DNA of 64,000 nt from Pseudoglutamicibacter albus (GTDB lineage: Bacteria > Actinomycetota > Actinomycetes > Actinomycetales > Micrococcaceae): NCBI RefSeq assembly GCF_031458175.1, contig NZ_JAVDXX010000001.1, positions 1,178,001-1,242,000 of the forward strand, read 5' to 3'. The notes under the pieces are model-generated. The model was not told the origin of the DNA. It was given only the letters and a program-made list of their open reading frames with translations, and did no database searches. The position numbers were made by a program, and so were the translations under genes. Each line of letters begins with the position of its first letter. Within the stretch, counting starts at the first letter, position 1. Shown piece by piece: positions 1-8,006 of this stretch.

Positions 1-635
1 TCACCAGCCGCGAAAAGATAGCATTCGCACGCACACCGCACGGGGACGTGGACACGTTCGTCAAGGACGCCGTTTATGCTGCGATCGACCAGCTGACCCC
101 ACCGCACGCGCCTCTGGATGAGGCCGGGTTCACGTCCCTGTTCAACCACGTGCGTGGCGAACTGATCGAGGCCACGCTCGGGCTCATCAAGAGCCTCGAG
201 AAGACGCTTGCGAGCGCTAACCGGGTTCAGGCGCGCCTCGATTCGATCACCTCGAACGCGCTCGCCGACACGGTCTCGGATATCCGTTCCCAACTGCGCG
301 GGCTGCTGTATCCCGGGTTCGTTGCCGCGGCGGGCGGGCACAACGTGATGCACCTGCCGCGCTATATGGAGGCGATTGAGAAGCGGCTGGAGAAGGTTGA
401 GGCCGGGGCGCTGGCCCGCGACCTTGAGAACACAGACATCATCCAAGAGCTCGAAGACGCCTACGACGACGCCCTCGATGCCGTCCCGCAGGGTGCGGAA
501 CCTTCCGAGAAGCTCTTGGACATCAAATGGTTGCTCGAAGAACAACGCGTTTCACTGTTCGCCCAAGAATTGGGAACAGCGCGGTCCGTATCCCCTAAAC
601 GGATCCGAACCGCGCTGCGAGAAGCCCAACGCTAA
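1..635 (+). CDS. hrpA: ATP-dependent RNA helicase HrpA, C-terminal part (partial at window start)
   Basis: The frame is open from the first bases of the window (…SREKIAFARTPHGDVDTF…) to a stop at 633-635, so the 5' part of the gene lies outside. The visible ~210 residues resemble the C-terminal DUF3418 region of large HrpA-type DEAH-box helicases, with charged helices and the segment GLLYPGFVAAAGG followed by LPRYMEAIEKRLEK. HrpA helicases act on RNA in the cytoplasm; helicase motifs would lie upstream and cannot be seen. An in-frame GTG at 48 is an internal codon, not a start. Assignment rests on family recall of the C-terminal domain only. Confidence 0.8.
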   Translation, partial: TSREKIAFARTPHGDVDTFVKDAVYAAIDQLTPPHAPLDEAGFTSLFNHVRGELIEATLGLIKSLEKTLASANRVQARLDSITSNALADTVSDIRSQLRGLLYPGFVAAAGGHNVMHLPRYMEAIEKRLEKVEAGALARDLENTDIIQELEDAYDDALDAVPQGAEPSEKLLDIKWLLEEQRVSLFAQELGTARSVSPKRIRTALREAQR

Positions 636-686
636 CCAAGGCAACGCCACGCCTTATTGCGGTAGTTGCCGCGGCAATCCGCCACG

Positions 687-1112
687 CTACTGAGGCAGAT
701 TAGCCTCGTGGCCCGCCGCTTTGAGCGCATCGAGGATCTTGCGCTGTGCTTCATCGAAGACCTCGTCCGCGACATCGTTCTGGACGTTATCGAGGCTGTA
801 GTCCTCAAGCGAGTTGGTCGGCCACACGTGCACGTGCAAGTGATCGACTTCGAAGCCAGCGATCATGAGGCCCGCGCGTTCGGCACCGAAGGCCTTGAGC
901 TGCGCCTGACCGATCGTCTGCGCAACCGCAGACAGATGCGCGATCAACTCCGGCGAGGCATCCGTCCACTTATCGACCTCTTCACGCGGGACCACGAGCG
1001 TGTGCCCCTGGGTGATGGGGCCGATCGACAAGAACGCCACACACGTTTCATCCGACCACACAAAACGGCCGGGAAGCTCTCCATTGATGATGCGGGTAAA
1101 CAACGTTGCCAC
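687..1112 (-). CDS. HIT family nucleotide hydrolase/transferase
   Basis: A 141-residue protein with the histidine-triad motif HLHVHVWP near residue 112 and the N-terminal segment MATLFTRIINGELPG typical of Hint/HinT-like proteins. HIT proteins hydrolyse nucleoside phosphoramidates or related nucleotides in the cytosol, with the central histidine forming a nucleotidyl intermediate. The length is normal for a single-domain HIT protein. It is transcribed toward hrpA and is separated by about 90 bases from the dehydrogenase gene to its right, which has the same orientation. The exact substrate cannot be inferred. Confidence 0.92.
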   Translation of the reverse strand: MATLFTRIINGELPGRFVWSDETCVAFLSIGPITQGHTLVVPREEVDKWTDASPELIAHLSAVAQTIGQAQLKAFGAERAGLMIAGFEVDHLHVHVWPTNSLEDYSLDNVQNDVADEVFDEAQRKILDALKAAGHEANLPQ

Positions 1113-1201
1113 GGAACGTCCTCTCCAACAACCCGCCCCCGCGGGCCGTCTAGTTTTTAGTGTCTACTCTGAATTGCGGGCTGTGAACCCTCGCGCCCTG
1201 G

Positions 1202-2560
1202 CTAGGCGTTCAGGTTGGAATCCAAGCTACCGATATCGAGCACCCCACGGTAGTGGAGCTCACCGGCGACCATCCGGTCCCATGCCTCGTTCATGTCCGC
1301 TGCGGTCACAATCTCGACGTCCGGGACAACACCGTGGGCGGCACAGAACTCAAGCATCCGCTGAGTCTGCTCGATCCCGCCGATCTTAGTGCCAGCCAAA
1401 CGCAGGCCCCGGTTCACTAGCGTTCGCGGATCAACCAACGGCATCGCCGCCCCATCCGTATCTGCCGGCAGGCCCGCGAGCACCACGGTGCCTCGCGGAG
1501 CCAACAGATCCAACAGTGCACCCACATCGTGCGGCGCAGAAATCGCGTCCACCAGCACCGTGAATCGGCCACGGGCAGCATCCAGAGCGTCTTCATCCGT
1601 TGTGAGCACGACCTCGTGGGCACCTAGCCGACGGGCGTCCTCAGCTTTCGCTGGAGTCCGCGTCAACGCTGTGACCTCCGCACCCATCGCGGCTGCCAGC
1701 TTGATCGCCATATGCCCCAAACCGCCGATACCAGCTACGGCAACCTTGTCCCCCGGCCCCACACGCAGATCCTCAAGTGGCGCATACATCGTGATCCCTG
1801 CGCACAGCAGCGGCGCGGCGTGCGCTGGGCCGATCTGCTCCGGGATGCTCAGCACGAAATCCTCCGGCACCACGATGCTCGTCGCATACCCGCCCTGCGT
1901 CCGCTCCGAATGCGGGGCATCCCATGCACCGTAGGTGCCCACCGCGTTATGAATGCAGAACTGCTCATCTTGACGTTTGCACGGTTCACACACACGGCAC
2001 GAACCAACCATGCACCCCACGCCCACGCGCTCGCCGACCTGCCGGTTGTAGACCTCAGAACCGATCGCGCACACACGCCCGACCATTTCATGTCCCGTCA
2101 CCAGCGGTAGCGCGCGGGAACCCCATTCGCCGCGGGCGGTGTGGACGTCCGAGTGGCACAGGCCGCAGTATTCGAGGTCGATCACGATGTCCCGAGGCCC
2201 GGCCGCACGACGCGGGATCGCGAACTGCTCGAGCGGACCACCCAGTTCCCGCACGCCCACGGCGAGCGCTTCGTGTGCGTGGCCTTGGAAGGCGGCGAGC
2301 CGCTGGGCCTCCCATTCCTGAGAGGTGAAGAGTTGCTGTCCTGCTTGGGCGAAACGGGCTGGCAGAACCTTGTCCTTACGCCCGATGCGCGGGTCAGGTT
2401 CGTCTTCGTGCTCCCCTGCCGCTGGGCTGGGTTTGTCTTGTTGCGCATCAACGCTCGTGGCTTGAGTGCTGTTGGCGGCGTCGGCATCGTGGGCGGCTTG
2501 TTCAGCGCGGCGGCGCGCTTCAGCGAGAACGGCTACGGAAGGGATCTTCGCAGGAGTCAT
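1202..2560 (-). CDS. Zinc-dependent NAD(P)-dependent alcohol dehydrogenase with N-terminal extension
   Basis: A 452-residue medium-chain dehydrogenase of the cinnamyl-alcohol/YahK-like group. It has the catalytic zinc segment CGLCHSDVH, GHEMVGRV, a structural zinc cluster of the form C-x2-C-x2-C-x7-C (CRVCEPCKRQDEQFC) and a Rossmann motif GIGGLGHMAIKLA. Such enzymes reduce aldehydes or oxidise alcohols in the cytosol. Family members are usually about 350 residues; here about 85 extra residues, rich in Ala, Gln, Asp and Glu, precede the catalytic core. A later start cannot be excluded, but the ATG at 2560 is preceded by a purine-rich stretch and the frame is open throughout. The gene diverges from efeU across a 218-base spacer that carries the iron box. 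Confidence 0.88.
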   Translation of the reverse strand: MTPAKIPSVAVLAEARRRAEQAAHDADAANSTQATSVDAQQDKPSPAAGEHEDEPDPRIGRKDKVLPARFAQAGQQLFTSQEWEAQRLAAFQGHAHEALAVGVRELGGPLEQFAIPRRAAGPRDIVIDLEYCGLCHSDVHTARGEWGSRALPLVTGHEMVGRVCAIGSEVYNRQVGERVGVGCMVGSCRVCEPCKRQDEQFCIHNAVGTYGAWDAPHSERTQGGYATSIVVPEDFVLSIPEQIGPAHAAPLLCAGITMYAPLEDLRVGPGDKVAVAGIGGLGHMAIKLAAAMGAEVTALTRTPAKAEDARRLGAHEVVLTTDEDALDAARGRFTVLVDAISAPHDVGALLDLLAPRGTVVLAGLPADTDGAAMPLVDPRTLVNRGLRLAGTKIGGIEQTQRMLEFCAAHGVVPDVEIVTAADMNEAWDRMVAGELHYRGVLDIGSLDSNLNA

Positions 2561-2681
2561 GTCTCTACTTTATTTGATTCCACCCGTGCATAGTCGTTGC
2601 GTTGGACCCACAACTCGGCTCTGAGCTTGGTAGCCCTTGGGCTGTGTAACGTAACCGACTTTTTTCACCCAACAGCCTGAT

Positions 2682-2700
2682 ATAGGTTAGCCTCATCTAA
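2682..2700 (+). promoter_or_regulatory. IdeR/DtxR-type iron box upstream of efeUOB
   Basis: ATAGGTTAGCCTCATCTAA matches the DtxR/IdeR operator consensus TTAGGTTAGCCTAACCTAA at 16 of 19 positions. It lies 79 bases upstream of the efeU ATG and overlaps a TATAGG element that could serve as a -10. Iron-loaded DtxR/IdeR normally represses iron uptake operons from such boxes, which fits the efeUOB genes that follow. The regulator gene is not in this window, so the link is inferred from the motif and context. Confidence 0.72.
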
Positions 2701-2736
2701 TTAGCGAATAGAATCATCCGCTAATTAGATGAGGCT
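2689..2736. repeat. 18-bp perfect inverted repeat overlapping the iron box
   Basis: AGCCTCATCTAATTAGCG at 2689-2706 is repeated in perfect inverse orientation at 2719-2736, with a 12-base loop (2707-2718). The left arm contains the right two thirds of the iron box, so the right arm carries a reverse-oriented partial copy. It could be a second operator half for the divergent dehydrogenase promoter or a hairpin in the efe 5' leader. The symmetry is seen directly; the role is inferred. Confidence 0.8.
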
Positions 2737-2778
2737 GCGGGTTTTGACCCCGTGCCCCGTTCTCGAGTTCGGATTTCA

Positions 2779-3756
2779 ATGTTCTTAGCTTCACTGTTGA
2801 TTGGATTGCGCGAAGGCCTGGAAGCCTCGCTCATCATCGGCGTTTTAGTTGCCTACCTCGGCAAACTGGGTCGCCGTGACAGCCTGCGCCCCATGTGGAG
2901 CGGAGTGATCATAGCCCTCGTGCTCACCGCAGCAATTGGTGCAGTGAGTACCTTTGGCCGTTCGCGTTTGACCTTCCGCACGCAGGAGATCATCGGCGGC
3001 TCGATGTCGATCCTGGCCGTTGTCATGATCACCGGCATGATCTTTTGGATGCTCAACGCGGGCAAGAAAATGAACTCGATGCTCGAAGGCGACATCGACA
3101 AGCTGCGTGCCCGCCGCAAAAGTGTGGGATATGCCGTCTTCTTTGTCGCGTTCATCTCCGTGGGCCGCGAAGGGATCGAAACCACCATTATTTTGTGGGG
3201 GTGGGTCAACGAACCACTGGCGATCATGGGCGCGTTGACAGGTGTGATTGTCGCGGTTGCGCTGGGCTGGGCGCTCTTCAAAGGGCTCGTCCGCTTCAAT
3301 CTAAGCACCTTCTTTACGTGGTCAGGCGCCGCCCTCATCGTGGTGGCTGGCGGTGTGCTGGCATACGGCATCCATGACCTGCAGGAAGCCGCGGTGCTGC
3401 CTGGACCGTTTTCCGGTGCACCCATCACACCTACGCACCCGCGTACCGGCGAAGTCCTGACCGGATTCTTCACCTACCCGTTCTGGGGTGCGGCTTTCCC
3501 TTTCGGGTGGGCCTTCGACATCTCCGATGTGCTTGACCCCTCCGGTGTGCTCGCCACATTCCTCAAAGGAACAGTCGGATTCGTTCCGCAAATGTCGTGG
3601 CTCGAAGTACTCGCATGGTTTATCTACATGGTCCTTGTGATCCCGAGGTTTATTCGGCGTGCACGCGAAGCCAAGAACCCGAGGCGCACTGAGGCCAACG
3701 AGTCCAAACCAGTTCCACATCCCCAATCAGTCTCAACGAGTGAGGACAACCTATGA
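2779..3756 (+). CDS. efeU: Iron permease EfeU (FTR1-like)
   Basis: A 325-residue multi-pass membrane protein of the FTR1/OFeT family. Both hallmark iron-binding motifs are present: REGLE at residues 11-15 (LLIGLREGLEASL) and REGIE at about 130-134 (VGREGIETT). EfeU moves iron across the cytoplasmic membrane, working with the periplasmic-side proteins EfeO and EfeB. The ATG at 2779 is chosen over an upstream in-frame GTG at 2752 because the family begins just before the first helix (MFLASLLIGLREG). The stop overlaps the efeO start (ATGA, 3753-3756), so the three genes form a coupled operon, probably iron-repressed through the box at 2682. Confidence 0.95.
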   Translation: MFLASLLIGLREGLEASLIIGVLVAYLGKLGRRDSLRPMWSGVIIALVLTAAIGAVSTFGRSRLTFRTQEIIGGSMSILAVVMITGMIFWMLNAGKKMNSMLEGDIDKLRARRKSVGYAVFFVAFISVGREGIETTIILWGWVNEPLAIMGALTGVIVAVALGWALFKGLVRFNLSTFFTWSGAALIVVAGGVLAYGIHDLQEAAVLPGPFSGAPITPTHPRTGEVLTGFFTYPFWGAAFPFGWAFDISDVLDPSGVLATFLKGTVGFVPQMSWLEVLAWFIYMVLVIPRFIRRAREAKNPRRTEANESKPVPHPQSVSTSEDNL

Positions 3757-5003
3757 AAAAGATCATCCGCGTTTCTTCCGTGCCTGTTATAGCCCTGACG
3801 ATGGCCGCGCTGACGGCGTGTGAGCCTAACGCATCTGATGGTGCGCTCAACGTCAAGGCAACGAATACGGAATGCTCGGTATCCAGCGATACTGCGGAGT
3901 CAGGTTCTCGCCAATTCACGATCAAGAACGAAGGCGATATCGTCACTGAGTTCTACCTCTTAGGCGAAGACAAATTGCGCATCGTGGCGGAAAAGGAAAA
4001 CATCGCTCCCGGCGCCGAAGCCACACTCTCCGTTTCACTCCAACCAGGAACATATTTCACGGCGTGTAAGCCTGGGCTACGTGGAGCCAATATTGGTGAA
4101 GCTCAGTTCACAGTCACCGGTAAACCTGTGGAGGTCTCCGGTGAGGACAAGGAACTCTTTGACAAAGCCGTTAAAGACTACGTCGCGTTCGTGAAGAAGG
4201 AAGTCACCGAGCTTGAGCCTAAAGTGACCGAGTTCGCTGAAGCCTACGCAGCCGGTGAAGACGACAAGGCGCGCAAGCTGTACGCGCCAACCCGCACGCA
4301 CTACGAACGCATCGAACCTATCGCGGAAGCCTTGGGCGTGCTCGATCCGCGCATCGACTACCGCGAAATCGACTACCTTGCCGAAGCCGACATCCTCAAG
4401 AAGGATGACCCGACATTCACTGAATGGCTCGGCTTCCACCGCATGGAGAAAGACCTCTTCCCACCTAAGAAGGGTGAGAAGAACGCAGACGGCTCTGATG
4501 CGTTTGCCGAGTGGAAACCATCCACCGCTAAGGACCGCAAGCGGATTGCGGATTCTTTGAAAGCCGATGTAAAGAAACTTCGCAAGACCGTCGAGGCCGA
4601 TACTTTCATCAAAGATCAGCAGATCAACATCGCAACTGTTTCTAACGGGGCCTCAGATCTGTTGGAAGAAGTAGCCGTCAGCAAGGTCACCGGTGAAGAA
4701 GACTGGTGGTCGCATACCGACCTCTACGACTTCGCAGCGAACGTCGAAGGCTCCAAGATTGCGTTTGACCTCGTGAAACCCATCGCTGAACGCAAGGGTG
4801 CCGAAGGCGAAAAGCTTATAAAAGAAATTGAGGAGGAATATACCGAACTCAACCGTCTACTGGGTAAATACGGAAGCTTGGACAAAGGCTTCGTCAGCTA
4901 CGACACCGTCACAGCGGAACAGCAAGCCGAGCTGACCCACCAGATCGACAAACTCCGTGAACCCCTATCCAAGCTCACCGGAACCGTCTTGGAGATCAAG
5001 TGA
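3753..5003 (+). CDS. efeO: Iron uptake lipoprotein EfeO
   Basis: A 416-residue exported protein. It begins with a lipoprotein signal (MKKIIRVSSVPVIALTMAALTAC, given here as residues 1-23; lipobox LTAC with Cys23). A cupredoxin-like N-terminal domain follows (about 35-125, containing GTYFTACKPG), and then an imelysin/peptidase-M75-like helical domain (about 140-410) with a conserved R-x-H-Y-x-x-I-E-P segment. EfeO binds iron outside the membrane and hands it to EfeU. The gene is translationally coupled to efeU and overlaps the start of efeB. Length and architecture match full-length EfeO rather than the short EfeM form. Confidence 0.94.
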   Translation: MKKIIRVSSVPVIALTMAALTACEPNASDGALNVKATNTECSVSSDTAESGSRQFTIKNEGDIVTEFYLLGEDKLRIVAEKENIAPGAEATLSVSLQPGTYFTACKPGLRGANIGEAQFTVTGKPVEVSGEDKELFDKAVKDYVAFVKKEVTELEPKVTEFAEAYAAGEDDKARKLYAPTRTHYERIEPIAEALGVLDPRIDYREIDYLAEADILKKDDPTFTEWLGFHRMEKDLFPPKKGEKNADGSDAFAEWKPSTAKDRKRIADSLKADVKKLRKTVEADTFIKDQQINIATVSNGASDLLEEVAVSKVTGEEDWWSHTDLYDFAANVEGSKIAFDLVKPIAERKGAEGEKLIKEIEEEYTELNRLLGKYGSLDKGFVSYDTVTAEQQAELTHQIDKLREPLSKLTGTVLEIK

Positions 5004-6310
5004 TGACCGAACCGGATAAGAAATCGGCGGAAACCGAACAGTCAGAACCGAGCCGAAACGTTGGACGTCGCAGTCTGCTCGGCGCGATCGGCGCCGGGGC
5101 CGCCGGACTGGCCCTGGGAGGCGCTTCAGGGTTCACCTGGGGAAAAACTCGTTCCCAGACAGAACCCACCGAGATAGCGAGTACATATCCTTTCGAAGGC
5201 GAGCACCAAGCCGGAATCACCACCGAAGCACAAGACCGCATGCACTTCGCCACTTTCGACATGGTGGACGGAGCCACACGCGAGGACGTTATCGCGGTCT
5301 TAAAAGACTGGACCCAAGCGGCACGTCGCCTCGTCTTGGGTGGTGAGACAACAGCGCGAGGCGCTTTTGGGGGCGGGCCGAACTTCCCGCCAGATGACAC
5401 CGGTGAAGCATACGATCTCGACCCGGCCGGCCTGACGCTGACTTTCGGGTTTGGCCGCTCACTGTTCGTTACCGCAGACGGGAAAGACCGCTTCGGATTG
5501 CGTAAGCACATGCCCAAAGAGTTCATCGACATGCCCGTGATGACCAATGACTTTCTGGATCCTCACCGCTGCGGAGGCGACCTGTGCATCCAGGCTTGTG
5601 CGGACGACCCCCAAGTGGCGGTGCATGCGATCCGCAACCTCACCCGGATAGGGGTAGGCAAAACCCGCATCAAATGGTCACAGCTAGGGTTCGGGCGCAC
5701 CTCCTCAACCACGCGTAGCCAGGAAACGCCGCGCAACCTTTTCGGGCAGAAAGACGGTACGGCCAATATCAAAGCCGAAGACACCGATGCCCTCAACGAG
5801 CATGTGTGGATTACCTCCGGGCCCGAATGGGCACGCGGTGGCAGCTACCTGGTCGCCAGGCGTATCTATATGACGATCGAAATATGGGACACACTCCAAC
5901 TAGCCGAACAGGAACGGGTCACCGGCCGTTTCAAGCATGACGGCGCTCCCCTCTCTGGCGGCGACGAGTTCACTGCCGTGGACTTCCACAAGCTCGATAG
6001 CCAAGGGAATCCGTTAGTCGAGGAGACCTCGCATGTGGCTCGTGTGCACCCAGACAACAACAACGGCATTCGCATGTTGCGCCGCGGCTACAACTTTGTG
6101 GATGGCAACGACGATCAAGGACGCCTCAACGCAGGCCTGTTCTTCATTGCGTTCGTCAACGACCCCGCTCGATTCGCTCAGGTACATAGAAACATGTCAC
6201 GCGATGAGATGTTCGTCGAATACCTTAAAACCACCGGCTCCGGAGTGTATTTGATACCACCCGGCGTTGGCCCGGAAGGATATGTGGGACAAGCCCTGTT
6301 TGAAGCCTAG
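5003..6310 (+). CDS. efeB: Dyp-type haem peroxidase / deferrochelatase EfeB
   Basis: A 435-residue Dyp-type peroxidase with a twin-arginine signal (GRRSLLGAIGAGAAG, Arg22-Arg23), so it is exported folded with its haem. The GxxDG signature is GQKDG at about 248-252, and the C-terminal region has RMLRRGYNF. EfeB oxidises or releases iron at the cell surface for EfeO/EfeU. The ATG at 5003 overlaps the efeO stop (TGATG); an in-frame GTG at 5000 is an alternative. The last codons (…VGQALFEA) look like a native C-terminus, but the TAG stop at 6308-6310 now lies inside the target duplication of an IS481-family element, so the gene is complete and nothing was lost. Confidence 0.94.
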   Translation: MTEPDKKSAETEQSEPSRNVGRRSLLGAIGAGAAGLALGGASGFTWGKTRSQTEPTEIASTYPFEGEHQAGITTEAQDRMHFATFDMVDGATREDVIAVLKDWTQAARRLVLGGETTARGAFGGGPNFPPDDTGEAYDLDPAGLTLTFGFGRSLFVTADGKDRFGLRKHMPKEFIDMPVMTNDFLDPHRCGGDLCIQACADDPQVAVHAIRNLTRIGVGKTRIKWSQLGFGRTSSTTRSQETPRNLFGQKDGTANIKAEDTDALNEHVWITSGPEWARGGSYLVARRIYMTIEIWDTLQLAEQERVTGRFKHDGAPLSGGDEFTAVDFHKLDSQGNPLVEETSHVARVHPDNNNGIRMLRRGYNFVDGNDDQGRLNAGLFFIAFVNDPARFAQVHRNMSRDEMFVEYLKTTGSGVYLIPPGVGPEGYVGQALFEA

Positions 6311-6311
6311 G
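6306..6311. repeat. Left target-site duplication of the IS481 element
   Basis: CCTAGG directly abuts the left terminal inverted repeat and is repeated exactly at 7370-7375 beyond the right one. The TAG inside it is the stop codon of efeB. The site is itself a palindrome. Confidence 0.85.
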
Positions 6312-7369
6312 TGTAGTTCCTCGGGAGGTTGTGAACGTTCGCGGTAGGTGAAGACCTCCGGGCAGTATGGGGTTACCACAACTCCTGCCTGACCCGGAGG
6401 TCTTCATGTCTCACCCTAATGCACCCTTGACTGCTGAGGGTCGCCGGCGTCTTGCCGTGCTTATCGTCGAGGAAGGCTGGACGATTCGTCGAGCCGCCGA
6501 ACGTTTCCAAGTCTCACCGGCTACCGCATCGAAATGGGCCAAACGCTACCTCGTCGGCGCCCCACTGACGGATCGGTCCTGCAGGCCACGTCGCTGTCCT
6601 AACCGGTTGTCTGTTCGCCGAGAACGCCGGATTATTGCGCTGCGGTTCACCCGCCAGTGGGGCCCACACCGGATCAGTTACCACTTGGGTATCCCACGGT
6701 CCACGGTTGGTAGAGTCTTGGCCCGGTACCAGATGCCGTTACTGGCCCATATCGATCGAGGAACAGGACTGCCCATCAGGACACCGCACATCGCGCGGTA
6801 TGAGAAACAAGCCCCAGGTGAGCTGGTGCATGTTGATATCAAGAAACTTGGGCGGATCCCCGATGGTGGTGGCCACCGTATGCTTGGACCCGAGGCGCGC
6901 AAGAACGGTGGGTATGGAAAACACGGCAGGGGCTATGCCTTCTTACATCACGCCATCGATGACTATTCGAGACTCGCGTATTCAGAGATCCTTACCGATG
7001 AGAAGAAACAGACCGCGGCCGGGTTCTGGCAACGCGCTCAGGAGTTTTTCGCTCAAGCTGGGATCACCGTACAGGCAGTGATGACCGATAACGGCGCCTG
7101 CTACCGCTCACGCCTGTTCAACAACACGCTCGGGACAAAGATTAAACACCAGTTCACCAAGCCCTACCGGCCTCAGACCAACGGCAAAGTCGAACGCTTC
7201 AACCGTACTCTGACCCAAGAATGGGCCTACGCTAAGACCTATTACAGTGACGAAGCCCGAGCAGCGACCTACGAAGCCTGGCTACATCACTATAATCACC
7301 ACCGACCCCACACCGGAATCGGAGGCCAAACCCCCGCCCAACGCGTTCACAACCTCACGGGGAACTACA
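6312..7369 (+). mobile_element. Complete IS481-family insertion sequence (1058 bp)
   Basis: Terminal inverted repeats of 26 bases lie at 6312-6337 and 7344-7369 and match at 24 positions. Both start with TGT at the outer end, as is usual in the IS481 family. A 6-bp duplication (CCTAGG) flanks the element. It carries one transposase gene in the + orientation. Intact ends, an intact gene and a perfect duplication indicate a recent insertion. It sits between efeB and zur without breaking either. Confidence 0.9.
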
Positions 7370-7374
7370 CCTAG
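6406..7374 (+). CDS. IS481-family transposase
   Basis: A 322-residue transposase. An N-terminal helix-turn-helix (about 10-60, WTIRRAAERFQVSPATASKW) is followed by an rve/DDE integrase core with HVDIKK, DDYSRLAY, MTDNGACYRS and the glutamate segment PQTNGKVERFNRTL. The ATG at 6406 has a CGGAGG ribosome site 10 bases upstream; earlier in-frame codons lie closer to the inverted repeat. The reading frame runs through the right inverted repeat and ends at TAG 7372-7374, which belongs to the duplicated target and not to the element itself. All catalytic segments are present, so the protein is probably active. Confidence 0.93.
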   Translation: MSHPNAPLTAEGRRRLAVLIVEEGWTIRRAAERFQVSPATASKWAKRYLVGAPLTDRSCRPRRCPNRLSVRRERRIIALRFTRQWGPHRISYHLGIPRSTVGRVLARYQMPLLAHIDRGTGLPIRTPHIARYEKQAPGELVHVDIKKLGRIPDGGGHRMLGPEARKNGGYGKHGRGYAFLHHAIDDYSRLAYSEILTDEKKQTAAGFWQRAQEFFAQAGITVQAVMTDNGACYRSRLFNNTLGTKIKHQFTKPYRPQTNGKVERFNRTLTQEWAYAKTYYSDEARAATYEAWLHHYNHHRPHTGIGGQTPAQRVHNLTGNYT

Positions 7375-7375
7375 G
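7370..7375. repeat. Right target-site duplication of the IS481 element
   Basis: CCTAGG, identical to 6306-6311. Its TAG at 7372-7374 supplies the stop codon of the transposase. Confidence 0.85.
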
Positions 7376-7523
7376 AGTGTTGCAGAACTCCCAGTGCAAG
7401 CACGTGCACTACACGGGCGCACTAAACTGGTGGCACCTGTAGATGACTGTCATGCTGAAAGAGCATCGAGGCTGTAACCTATGCAGCTGTAACCCTGACC
7501 AGGTTGTGAGTTTAGGAGAACGC

Positions 7524-7937
7524 ATGTCGAAGAAACCGGCAACAACTGTGCGTCGTAACACTCGTCAACGCGCGCTTCTTGAGGAAGAGCTCCGCCGTCA
7601 CGAAGACTTCCGTACCGCACAAGAGATTCACCAGTGCATGCTCAGCCATGGCGATACGGTTTCGCTGGCAACCATCTACAGGTCGCTCACCCAAATGCAT
7701 GAAGACGGGGTTGTTGACCAGGTCCGTACTGAAAGCGGCGAGATGGCTTTTCGCCGCTGCCACGACGAAGGCCACCATCACCACCTCGTATGCCGCCAAT
7801 GCGGCGCCGCGGAAGAAGTTGACGCCCCCGAGTTCGAAGAATGGGCCGACGAGCTCGCCGCCGCCTACGGTTTCACCGGCGTAGACCACAACCTCGAGCT
7901 CAACGGCTACTGCCCTGAGTGCTCCCGCAACCGATAA
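7524..7937 (+). CDS. zur: Fur-family zinc uptake regulator (Zur)
   Basis: A 137-residue Fur-family repressor: a winged-helix N-terminal half (RTAQEIHQCML…VSLATIYRSLTQM), then a metal-binding half with GHHHHLVCRQCG and a closing CPEC pair. These make the two Cys-x2-Cys structural zinc sites and the His-rich sensing site. The ATG at 7524 has AGGAGA 6 bases upstream and is preferred over an in-frame start at 7443. Its position, convergent with znuABC, argues for zinc rather than iron as the signal; Fur itself would look similar. When zinc is plentiful Zur represses zinc importers. The stop codon lies in a 24-bp tandem duplication. Confidence 0.88.
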   Translation: MSKKPATTVRRNTRQRALLEEELRRHEDFRTAQEIHQCMLSHGDTVSLATIYRSLTQMHEDGVVDQVRTESGEMAFRRCHDEGHHHHLVCRQCGAAEEVDAPEFEEWADELAAAYGFTGVDHNLELNGYCPECSRNR

Positions 7938-7967
7938 ACGACGTGCTCCCGCAACCGGTAAACAACG
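7920..7967. repeat. 24-bp tandem duplication across the zur stop codon
   Basis: Units at 7920-7943 and 7944-7967 begin TGCTCCCGCAACCG and agree at 22 of 24 positions. The first contains the last codons and TAA stop of zur; the second is a downstream copy outside the gene. Confidence 0.85.
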
Positions 7968-8006
7968 CCGGTGTTGTTGCCTCCAGTGTTCCGCCCGCGT
8001 TCAGCG

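Noticed and set aside
5003-6310. efeB disrupted by the IS element
   Set aside because: The insertion falls in the stop codon; the full C-terminus is retained and the target duplication restores TAG.
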